From: Lethocerus indicus
Lineage: Eukaryota; Arthropoda; Insecta; Hemiptera; Belostomatidae
NCBI GenBank assembly: GCA_019843655.1
Contig: JACDQD010000004.1
Coordinates: 26,175,872 to 26,239,871 of the forward strand
Direction: 5' to 3'
DNA length: 64,000 nucleotides
A program made the position numbers and the translations under genes. The notes beneath the pieces were generated by a model, which did not search any database, was not told the DNA's origin, and saw only the letters and a program-made list of their open reading frames with translations. How positions within the stretch are numbered: position 1 is the stretch's first letter; each line of letters begins with the position of its first letter. Positions 52,608 through 64,000 of this stretch are shown in pieces.

Positions 52608-55600
52608 CTTTATAATTCTTAATCCCATATCAAATAGTAATTTACTTGCCAGGAGTATGCTTAAAATGACAAAACGGAAGATCCGCGGGGATTACTTTAA
52701 TATCGGTGATAATAATCAGGGTGTCGGGTCGGGGGTTAATTCGCGGAGGTATAATTTTTCCCAAGCAACGACCGATTATCGGGAGGCGAACACGGCACGA
52801 ACGGTGGGGGCCGCCTCGATAAAGGGGTCGTAAAATATTAAAACGCGGCGGGTAGGGACCACTTTTTTCGTGCTTCTAGTACCATCGGGCCCGAACGTAA
52901 CGGTAACGGCCCGTTCCGGTTTCCGCGGCGGTCGATTACCGGACGGGGGCGGAGAAGCATATTTCATATTTGGTGGGCCCGCGCTCGGATTTACGCCTAA
53001 TAACCTTGGCGCCTGTTGCCGTCGGCATTATTGCGGCGGCCCCGGCCGAGGAGGGCTCTCCAGGAGGCGGCGCCCCTAATTTGTACCCGGCCACTAATGG
53101 CATTTCCATTACGGCCTCCCCCGGAGTGGGCCCCGGTTTCGGAAAGGCCACGGGCCACCGCCGCCCGGAGAGCCGCCCCGAAGGGAGCCCGGATCCCCGG
53201 CTAAATGAGGAATGAGGACTCTGGCCCCGTGAGGAGGGGAGGGCCCAACGCGGAGAGAATGATTTATGATCTCGTTGAAACCTAGCTATAGTCGCTACCG
53301 CTCCACAAAATGGCCGACTTTCACCCCATCTAATATTCGTTATAAATTTATTCGGTTCGATCTAACCACTTACCGTAAAATTTTGTATGACACCGATCAA
53401 AGACCGTAGACCGAACCGTAGGTAGAAATAAGTTGTAATCAATAAGGCTCTTCCAGTCCTGTATTTCAGTCCTATGTTGAGCCTTCTCTAGCGATTCGTT
53501 AATTTATGCATTACCAATTGTTAACGGTTTTGAGTGAAATTACGGTATTATTAAAGGTACAAACCAAGTACAGAAGGACACGGGGTTTCGGCAAACCCTA
53601 TCCGCGAGACCAGGAGTTCTTACCGAGTTGCGGGGTTATTTACCTGTCGGATTACGTGCGGAGTCGTCTAAGAGGCGGTTTGGGGCTGGATTAAAGTAGG
53701 AGGGCGGCAATAATCGAGGTTGGTGAGAGGAGGGAGGGAGGGAGGGAGGGAGGCGGGTGGCGGGTGGCGGGAGGTTTGAGAGGGTACCGAGTGTGGGAGT
53801 GTATTCAGGTGGCCGGTGGCCCTCTCTGTGGGCTACCGGCTTCCTGTTTTCAACCCCTCGGTACAAATTTAGGCTGGTGGCAACGCCCCATTCTTGCCAT
53901 ATGAAAATTTACCCGCTCCACCAGGTTACCTCACTCACCTGCCCTTTGCTCGCTTATTTTCAAACGAAATTCGGGCCTCGGTTTTTTCTCCGCATTACTA
54001 TAAATTGACTGTCAGGCGATATATGCACCCACCTCTCAAATATTGTTATGGGATACCAAGCGAATAATAAACTCCTATTATACATAGACTTAAATTGAAA
54101 TTTACTTTATTATTTATGGCGGATAAATGATTTACATCGGTACATTTATTATCGTCATAATACCGATAGTTAACGATTGTACGTTCTGACTGGACAGTAA
54201 GACTCACAGCTTCGGCCAAACTTGTCAATAGTTAAAAATAGATATTCTATTTCTAATATATTTTCCCTATTACAGTCGTGTAGTTGCTCTACATTAAATT
54301 ATATTATTAACAAAGTAAATATTTTCTTGCAACCGGTCAGATCTTGGGAACAAGCTTCCGTCGTGAGAAATAATCATTATCAAATATATTTAAATTACTG
54401 TACAACTAGGCTAAATATTAGGGGGTCGTAAAGTTGAGGGGTGGTTCTCAGAGAAGCCTACTTTGAATATGGGAACAATATGTGGAGTGGACAACGGGCT
54501 GACTGATTGTTTCAGTGCCGTCTGGCGCTGTATTATATTCGGCCATATTTCCATAAATTAAAACTGTGCGATTCAATCGGACGCGAATTCCCGCCCGTTA
54601 TAAATCTCTCCGGCAATTACCCGTTTAGCTGCTCATTTATGCACGATGACTCTTCATCAACCCCCCGTAGAATTTATGTTCGATTCCATTAATTTCAGTT
54701 ACAAGAAATCAATCAATAAATGGCTGTTTACGTTACGGTCTTTGTCAAAATACAACGGCATTTAAATAATCCAGTAATTAAGTATATTCGTTATTTGAAT
54801 GTATACGGATAAATTTGTATGCAGATGCAGCGCTAAAATAGAACCTTGGTTGGCATTGCGTTTAATTCATATCGGATCTATTGTAAATCGCTGTTATTTT
54901 TAAAATTCGTTTTGGATTATTTCAGTCCACGAAGGCAAAAAAATGATGACGCAGTCCAAATCGATTTCCATTGTATGTTGGGAAGATGAAATTTGTGAAT
55001 GGGGGGTTTCTGGCGAAAGGATTAATCCATTGCTTTTACCAACGCTTTTATTAAAGTGTATAAATTTTGGGATATAAAAATTCAGGATTATTGCGCTCTA
55101 TCAATCGGGCGGTTGATTAAAATTTAATGTTTTGCCCGCGCATATCGGCATAGGCACAATAGCGCCTAAAACGAATGCAGTAAACAAAAATACATTTGTG
55201 AATGTTAATATTAATATAGATTAATATTATATTTAATAACGCTAATATATTAGCTACACAGACGAGTGATCAAGTATTAACAAAATTTTTCTTATCGGCG
55301 AGTTTTTAAAGTTTCTTCCATTTTAAATTTGGTTTTCCCTCCGTTTAAAAGCACGTCAGAGTTTCAGTGACAAGGAACAAAGACAGTTCCATTTTTCGAG
55401 TGATTTTTTAATAATGGAGTCTGCGTCGGATTAAATAGGAATTAGAACCGTTCATGATTCAAAGTTTCAAATATCATCTCGATTTATTTTCAGCCCCAAA
55501 GGATCCGGTACCAAAATAGCAAACAGCTATAGAGTACGTTAAAATGCAAAAATTACTGCGACTTTGACAAGGAATAACTAACAAAGAAAATTCGGAATTA

Positions 55601-57287
55601 TCCATTCGGGTTAATATTATAACCCTTCTATGAATATTATAACCTTCTCCTCCGACCTTTCATGGTGGGTAAAAATGAAAGTGAATCGACGTGGTGTACG
55701 ATGGGGCTAACTCTTCGGCGCATTAATCAAATGATCGGTGGACAAAACGCACGATACAGTCGGTAATAATTTCGGAACGGGTCGATAGTTAATTTAAGCT
55801 TATACGAGAGGGTGAGCGGCCCTCGAGCGCGGGGCTGGGGGTGGGTTGCGTGCTTTGTGATTCCCTCAACAGTCCTTCGGAGCTTTTAGCGCGGGTCTCT
55901 GGCCGGCGCCTGATAATGGGGCAGTCGATACAGAGTCGGGGGCCTAACGAAGCCCGGCAGCGACCGCCCCCCGCTAACCATACACCCGCCCCGGCCCATA
56001 CCATCCGCCTAATGAAAAAGCCCCCCCTCCCTCGAACGAGCCAAAGTCCAGCTGGCCCACACAGTCCAACCCCAGTGTTCATTTGCCGACGAAATCCTAT
56101 ACGGGATTGCCCCCAAGTGTTCCGAACGCTTTCGATTTTAAGGAAATTCTTTTTGGGCCGAGAAACCCGAAGTCAGCCACATCTTCGTGGCTCGTGGTAA
56201 ATTAACAGATTTAAAATGAAACCTGTGCCAGAACCGAGTAGATATACTAAATATATAATAAACGACATGGATTTATTTTGTTAGCGAGAAGAAAGCAAAG
56301 GTAAAAACAAAGAAGTTCTTTTACGACTGTGTCACTATTAATACAGATCTGTAGGCGTTCTGGAAGGAATACAGAACAGCATTAATTATCAGTAAACACC
56401 TAGCCGATTAACCGGTCTCTGGCGAAATTTTTGGAAAAGTAATTTTTTTTTCGTCAGTGGCGGCTTTGACCCCTTACGGGCCCCGACGAGGTGACCGAGT
56501 AATGGACTGGGGTTGGCCCGCAAACTACCAAATTTCACGTGGAGGATACAATAAATTTGGCCCGGATCCACCTCCCATAGGAACGCACGGGTGTGGAGGA
56601 AGAGCACCGGCCCCGAATACAAATACGGATAGAGCCGGGGGGGAATGGGGCGACCGCCCAGGCAGGCTATGCTGATTTGCACCCCTTACTCTCTAAGTAC
56701 AACACCGTGTCCCATTCCGGCCCCTCGCATTTATTTTTCTATATTCCCGTTTTTTATATACTTCTCGCGTGTGGAAGTTCCCACCCGCTGAAAAAAGACG
56801 CTTTTAACGTCGCATTTCTTATAACCGAGTACCGGAAAGGGGTTTGCACCAATTTACAATATTAAAATAAATATATTCCCTCAATGAGCCGAATAATGAT
56901 GTATATCTAAATATTAGATAATAATAAGTGGTATCTGTGTGTATATTATACATACTAATTATTATATGTATTCCACTACATACATATATATTATATAAGT
57001 ATTATCGCTACATGACAGGAACCTTGAAGTTCATTCCAGCGACTTAATGAACTCAATACGTCAGGTATTAATTAATTATTGGTTCTGTTGCCGTTCCGTA
57101 GTCTGTAATCGTATATTACAAAATTAAGGCTTAACAATATATAATAGACAGTTGCGTTATCATTATTACACGTTTAATATAGCTGCATACATTTTATGTG
57201 AAATATTCTCTTTCAGTATTCCTAGGAAAAATGTTTTTACATTGAATAATCCTGAACGATATAGCGTAATTAAAAAAATACTATGAA
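52608..57287. other. CpG-rich gene-poor region, part 3
   Basis: The most G+C-rich part of the window (peak about 52.8-53.3 kb and 55.8-56.1 kb). Many overlapping open frames exist on both strands there, which is what high G+C does to stop codons; none shows a domain or splice structure. A (GGGA)n run with further G runs lies at 53727-53772. Confidence 0.5.
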
Positions 57288-57975
57288 CTAGTTTAGAATA
57301 CCTGTTTTGTGGTCTGCGAGGGGTTGGAATACCGTAGATTTCGTGTGTTTCTGTTTAATTAACCAGCGCCCAGTTGAGGGTGGTGAGGAAATGTATTTAA
57401 CTAAAGTTCGTTGGGTGCACTTGCAACGATAAAATAGCACCCTCCTGAGGGTGGTGCGGAAATGTACTTAACTAAAGTTCCTTGGGTGCACTTGCACCGA
57501 TTAACTAGATTACTAAAAATAAACTTTTTTCAATAAATTTTGGATCAACTGGAAAACTTTTATGATCGTAAATATACAATACCAGATAGATTTCTGTCCA
57601 GAAGAGGAAGATAGAAGAATAGTTGTGACCAATTGTGTGATCAAATATATATTTTACCGATAATCCGACAAAGACTTAAGCCGATTAACAAAATCCTTCC
57701 CAACCCAAATAAGACAACACCCCCTAAAAACTCAATACCAAGACACATATATAGACGCAACAAACAGATACCCACCACAGTACACGTGACAATGCAGTGA
57801 GGATGGCCAAAAAACTTCCAAAGTAACTAACACCGCTACTGATGATGGCAAGCAGCCGAAACCGGTCTAGCAAAAGATCAAACCAGCGAGAGGAAACAGA
57901 AACACGCGAAATTTACGGTATTCCAACCACTCGCAGACCATAAAACGGGTATTGAAAACTGGTTAGATTTATCGT
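57288..57975. mobile_element. Near-complete long form of the repeat element
   Basis: Left end: CTAGTTTAGAATACCTGTTT, GTGGTCTGCGAGGGGTTGGA, then TTTCGTGTGTTTCTG. Two ~70-bp array units follow (57358-57510). A body (57510-57770) shares the 24.1-24.3 kb sequence, then comes the central block found in the foldback copies, then the inverse end (CAGAAACACGCGAAATTTAC, CACTCGCAGACCATAAAACG). This copy shows that the tandem array, the body and the foldback copies belong to one family. A further arm fragment lies at about 57990-58035. No transposase frame is visible. Confidence 0.85.
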
Positions 57976-58039
57976 TGAATGTACAAGAGTGGCCAAACCA
58001 GCAAGAGGAGACAGAAACACACGAAATCTACGATATTAT

Positions 58040-59071
58040 AAAGCATATTTTCTTATGCACGTTCTTGAAATCGTTCAATAAACCGTTTTACATGCGCTGG
58101 TGTAATAGCTACGTATACATTAAGGGGACAAGATCTGAAGAGCGGCCATAAGCGAATGCCGGGGTCATGACCAAGGAGGATGGAATGAATAAAAAACAAT
58201 ATCGATCGTTTCGGCTTCTCGCCATCCTCATAGGTAACGGTTCGTCAGTAACCCCACAAGAGACCCCCACGAGAGTAACACAAGTTCAGTTGAAAATACG
58301 CAACAGAAAATGCGCCCTGAATGCAAAACGAGTGAGATGAGCAGAGAGGGTGGATGGGGGAATTGTTTAGTAAATGTGTTCTTGTAGTGTTTGATTTATA
58401 ACGTTCGTAAAATATTAAAGCCGGCGAAGGGCTGGCCAATTCCCACTGAGGGAGGGACGAGGATCCTATCGGGGGAACAAATTAAAAAATGGAAAAAACG
58501 CTGACATAATTATGCCACCTCCCCTTTAAGTTATAGAAATATAACTCGACCCAACCCATATTTTTATGCCCAAATGATTACAGAAGACGTGGTGGATGAA
58601 AATACAGCTTTACCTATGACTAACTATTTACTATAAAAACATGATTACAAAAATGAAGGCTTTATGAATGACTTGTGGTAAAATACATGATCCTGTCTTA
58701 ACTCTAATATGATTATTTTTTCATATTTTAGACAGAATTTTTTTCCAGATTTCCATTTCCACTTCACGTGACAAAGCTAATAGCGAAATTTTTGCGGTAA
58801 AGAAAGGAAAATCTTTTTTCATAAATTTATATTCAGCCCCAGTAATTGTGAATCCTATTTGGCTCCGTTCCTCCGTCGGACAATAAATAAACCTGAAAAA
58901 TAAAAACCGAGTTTCCATACGTTAGCCGAACAGCCCCTTCTCGGGTTAAGGACCACTAACTCAGACCAATCACAAAGTTGTCACCGACACGCGTCGCCAT
59001 ATCCACGCAAGTGGAATATTTTGCTCAGATATATTGATATCATGCACCGCTTTTCTGTGGCTAATACTATA

Positions 59072-59130
<59 letters not shown>

Positions 59131-60065
59131 GAAAAAAATTCCAATTCAACTAATCCTCATATAGTATAAGATAAAAGGAAATCAATATATAGAATAGGCG
59201 TAGTGGCAAATGAAATAAAGAAATTACGAGAAAATATGCATGTAAACTGGGATACACATTTAATACTACTCGGTATACATTTCTCTGGGGAAAAGGTATT
59301 GTTCAAATAATATATTTGATGTTTTAATATTAATTAAATAATAATTTCCGAGAGAAAAATCAATAAGCATTAGGAATAGAAGTAATCAAGAAAAACGGTG
59401 TAAAAACGATTAGATTCAGACTGAGAAGCCGTTCAGACGGCTGATTTGCGTATATTATAATTGGATTTATACGGTTATATAATTAAAACTGAGGAATGGC
59501 GCAATACGGATAAACCGGGTCTGGGGGGGGGGGGGATACGCGATTGGCGTAACAGGATTAGAGCCAATGTCCAATGATCCGGTACGACAGTGACTCGGTG
59601 AGAGTTTTGCAATCGAGGTCGGACGTCTCCCATTCAATAAGTCCAATCACTGAAGGCCTGATTAGGCTAAGGCAATTGGCAGACACAATAAGCGCCCTGG
59701 ACGTTCCTATCACGTTCCCAAAGTGGTAACAACACTCTGAACAACAGAGTGCTGACAATCCAAAAGTGCTGGACATTACGTGAACGTTCGAAGTGAAGAA
59801 GGACGTGTACATTTTATAGATTATATCGGTCATGAATAACTTATCAGTGACCATTTATTGCTGAATTGTGTTGTTTACTAAACAGACACTTCTATTAATT
59901 ATAAACAACAGTAATTATAATTTCAATTCGAATGTTCCTCAACATAAAATAATGTGAATAATGTACGCGATGGATGCTTAAAAATTGTTTCTCTTTCTAG
60001 AACCACAAGTCTATGAGACTGCTTCGCATGGTGAAATATTTCTTTTTTCCAACTTTTAATTCTAC

Positions 60066-60137
<72 letters not shown>

Positions 60138-63100
60138 GCGGAAACAGAGGAACAGTATCAGACTACGTTAGTCTTGGGGGCAAAAAAGCTCGCATCACGG
60201 TTTACTTTTTATGACTTATGCGTAACTTTTTAGAGCGTATTTTTTCTGTCACGACTACTACTGTAATTAAAATAAAATATTCAACGCAGTACCATAGGGA
60301 GTATTTAAAAAAATTTTTTTTAAAACAAAATACTCATTTAGAACTGTCGCGTTCAGAACGTTATATAAATAATAATCGTCATAGTTGTTATTCAATATTT
60401 TGTGTAATGAATTATTGTAAAACAAGACACCACTAAATGATTGCTGTTAGGGGGCTTAATAAGTCCAATAACGGCTGAATATCAAGCCTATTTACTCCAA
60501 AGGCCAGAGGTAACTAACCCCTAATGGCAAAGGATGATGGGATATACCGCAGTACACCTTCGTTAGTTGCACGCCAACCGGCTTAAATGTCAACTTAGCG
60601 TGAACAACCGATGTTATACTGAAAATCTATTTTCGGACGTTTCCGTTTTATTTTGAACTCCATTCGTGCCATTTTATCTGGGATATTAAGACTGCCGTTG
60701 TCTTACTGGTGACAAGCTTTTACATAACGGTTTATAAATAGCCCCAAATAAAAGTGGAGCTTATAAACTTTTTCCTTCGCTTTGTCTATGGGAGAGAAAT
60801 AAAGACAAATAAAATTGCAAACTATAATTTCCAGGGAATTTGAACTCGACAATTTAAATATGCGCGAATAAGGTATACGAATTATTCTAATTAATAAATA
60901 GAATTGCATATGTTTTTAAACTGCGGATAACCTCCAGACTTTACCTGTTTCAAGGTATTGTCTACAAAGTCGGATACTGTAAAAATCACGAACCATTTCA
61001 ACGACGAAAAAGTTCCAGCAGTGAAACTGGCGTTAGAAACTTCCAGCAGAAAGATTAAGTATCAGATAGGAAAGAAAAAATGGGACTTTCAACTAATCTC
61101 TTGACAATCTGGGACACCTTAATACCTCAGTTTCAGTGAGATAAGCTACCAACTTCTTGTACGGGTCTTGAAGTGCAACCTAAATTTCTTTCGGACCCGG
61201 TAGGACATTTCACCCGGTCAGTAATACTTCCAGCCAGTTTTTCGATACGAACGTACGGTCCTTAAATAATTGATTGACGGGTAAAATTAATTAATTTGAC
61301 GTAATATTATTACGTCCAGAAATCTCACCAAGTAGCGATCAGAAAATTACACCCGTGAGTGGATGAACAAGATCCAGTTAAGTTCTCCCGACAATGGGTT
61401 GAAACAAAAACACATTAGCGAAACAGGACGCTTATCGAAAATATGAACATAATTGTACTTCTTCACGCTATTTTCGTGATGGAATTTGCATGCGATTGTT
61501 GGTTTTCCTCTAGGGAATGAAGGAAGGGAAAGTATATTATAAATTACAATTTTTCTATCCTATATCCTAGTGCTCGGCTAATTGAATTTGGCGAATCGAC
61601 TTTAAATCTCTCTTATTCCGCAGATCTGAGACCGAGACACTGCAACAATTCTCACGGCGATCGAAACTTCTATAACTGAAGGCAATTAATTTTCACTGAA
61701 AACTTTTCCAAGGGAATAATCCAAAGAAGAAATTCAAATTCGGATTGAATTTAAAGTTCGGTTCCCTAAGGACGAAAAGTCGTGGATTATTAGGCGACGC
61801 TTTTGCCTGCGTGAGTAAGCTAATTTATCTTAATCACAAAACGGCAATAAGTGATTATTATCAGGACACCACAATGAATAAATTGTATAACTTTCTGGGT
61901 TTAGTAATATTAAAGTTCACCGACACATTCCAACATAATGAAATATATAATTCAGCAAATTATATAAATATTACATTTATTTTTTACCTGTTTCGCTTCA
62001 ACAATCGTTGCAATATAAATGAAAAGTTAATTGGAACGATCTAAATTAAACTGATTACTAGAGAAAATGGGGACTAAAAAGGTCCCCTGGGTAGAATGAA
62101 CGACTTTCGACATACGATGTTCGAATAACATTTTACGTTTGCAAAAGACAATTTTAAATTGTTTTTCTGCAGTTGTAGGGGTTTTAAGGCAGGCCATTAT
62201 CTTTAAAATGACTGTAAGGGGACATTTCGAATGCGTAATAAAGGCTAAACCGATTTGTTCAGTTAATTTAGAAGTTTTAATAGGACAACAGTAATGCAAT
62301 GGATTACTTAAAAGCTCCATTTTCCGCAGCTAAACTCTGCTATCAACACTCGCAGTATTCCTTTCAGCTCTTCATTATGCTTAAAATGTGAAGGTTTAAT
62401 TTTTTCATGGTGCAAATAAAATTGATACTATTAGGAAAATGTCCTGTACAACAGAATCCCGTTAATCTAAATTATCGGTTAATGCAGACTGATTATCTTG
62501 ACATTGGACAAATTTTAACTTTATAATTGTGAACAGAGAATTATATGTGTTGAATTTCTGCAAAATTACATCTAATTGTACGTTATATGTACGTAAACCA
62601 GCAGATAATTAGATTATTCTGGATTCATTTAATTCTGTTTGGCATGTCTATACTTGTGACGGATGTTGTTTAGTGTTATTGGCCTATAATTATTCTGTAT
62701 GTAGCGTGTAGTTAATGCGAGCTACGCCCCTAGGGTCACTGTGCCCATACAGCTGTGCGCCTCCGTTATCTAATGCTGGAATCAGACTGGTAGAGACCGA
62801 TAAAATTAATTTTCGAAAATTATTTTGCTCCCGCAGGAATATAAGAAAGAAACATAGATTCAGATTGTTGGCAAAATAGTAGACGGTAACGGTAACTATC
62901 GGTCTTCGGGGATATTAAACCCCGACCCGGAAAACAGGGCTCTGTCTGTACTCCTCGGCATCTTAAATCTTACAGACAGGCGCTTAAGTTACAGCTCAGG
63001 TAGGTTCAGGTGTGCTACAATCAACAACTAATCCCACTTCACTTGCAGAGCTTACGAGGGGAAAACTAAGTCCAGGGGAACTTGGAGATCCGCAGGACTC

Positions 63101-64000
63101 CGCAAAACCTTTACGAAGATTAGATAATTCCTAAAGAATCTGTAATAAACTTTTAAAGAATCTGGTATCATCAATGGGAGCATATTATTATATTTATTTC
63201 ACACACCGTTGACAATATATAAAATACGCTCACGCCGGGAAAATTAAATTGATTAAATAGTTTATTCAATTCAAATATTCATTTTGCGTGAATAATATGA
63301 ATTAATTATTACGAATTTATGAATATCCTGGTATATTTAAAATTATAATCGTTTAGCCTATTATTTTCAACGCCGTTACTATAAATAACGGTTTAGTTTC
63401 TTTGTATTTCCAAATCTGAATTCGGAAAGAATTGGCATAAGTAACTTTGAACATCAACAATGTTTGTTGCAATGAGGTTCCATTAGTGTATAAATAAAAT
63501 ACCAACGCTGAGCATTTACTAAAGAACAAGGGAGGGAATTCAAAGTGACTTCTTAGTGGGGTGAATTATTAGGATTGGGGGAGGCGATGGCATTGTGACA
63601 AATGTCACGCCGTGGAAACGTCAACCCCAAACAGTGGCCCCCTTCCGCCAGGCCCGACGACGTTATTTTAATATTACGTGACTAACATTTCAGCAGACTA
63701 AACCCTAAACAGACAAACCCCAATGGCTCCATTTGCGGTAGATCCCGCCTCCCCGCCCCCTTCAAACTCACGACCATTACCCTTGTTTGCACGTGTCCGT
63801 GTTTCTGTACGAAATTCCCCCAAAAGGGGGAAAGTGTAAGACGCCGACAGAGAAAATGTGAGTTGGCCTCTGTAGAACAGGAAGAAACCGAGTGTAGGGT
63901 TTCCCTAAGAGTCGATTTTGAGCTTTACAGGCCATCGTACCTTTTGCGCAAGCTCTATGCAAGAAAAATTCAAGTCTCGGCAGAGTCAAAATTGAGACAG
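58040..64000. other. CpG-rich gene-poor region, part 4
   Basis: No supported gene to the end of the window. Long (TA)n runs are at about 59075-59122 and 60066-60135, and a G run at 59522-59534. Open frames here are short and unrecognised. Confidence 0.5.
60066..60135. repeat. Long (TA)n microsatellite
   Basis: About 35 TA units, the longest pure run in the window. Confidence 0.95.

Noticed and set aside
52776..53215. Several overlapping frames on both strands
   Set aside because: High G+C removes stop codons in all frames; the predicted peptides are Pro/Gly/Arg-rich with no domain.
55789..56200. 97- and 119-codon frames on opposite strands
   Set aside because: Same reason: G+C-driven overlap without domain, splice sites or start context.

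Overview
The window is nuclear DNA from an arthropod, very probably an insect. The genes are split by many short GT-AG introns, the serine-protease gene has the LDLa/CCP/trypsin layout of insect ModSP, the intergenic DNA is AT-rich with (TA)n microsatellites, and a mariner remnant is present. I cannot name the order. Genes were built by hand from splice sites, reading-frame phase and family resemblance; no searches were run.

Layout. 1-3433: sparse intergenic DNA with one end of a repeat element. 3434-9447 (+): a ModSP-like gene made of two fused halves. The first half carries a trypsin domain that has lost all three catalytic residues; the second half is intact. 11203-24629 (+): the nucleoporin Nup155/Nup154 in 27 coding exons, with repeat insertions in several introns and an apparent one-base frameshift in exon 20. 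25696-27584 (-): mitochondrial seryl-tRNA synthetase, 3 exons, convergent with Nup155. 30517-36390 (-): Mgat2, the Golgi N-glycan GlcNAc-transferase II, 7 exons. 36391-64000: about 27 kb with no recognisable gene apart from two weak exon candidates (37538-38397). This part is clearly richer in G+C and CpG.

Two themes cut across the annotation. First, CpG is strongly depleted over the gene bodies from about 3 to 34 kb and plentiful in the flanks and around gene starts. This is the usual footprint of germline gene-body methylation; Nup155 exons 6-7 are a striking local exception. Second, one repeat family recurs at least eight times. Its short foldback form shows 10-13-bp flanking direct repeats in four copies. 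A long form carries an internal array of about 70-bp units. One short copy landed in the polypyrimidine tract of a Nup155 splice acceptor.

The genes do not form a pathway. Three are housekeeping functions (nuclear pore, mitochondrial translation, N-glycan maturation). The ModSP-like gene would act outside the cell at the top of an immune protease cascade. The fused pseudoprotease-protease is the most novel item in the window.
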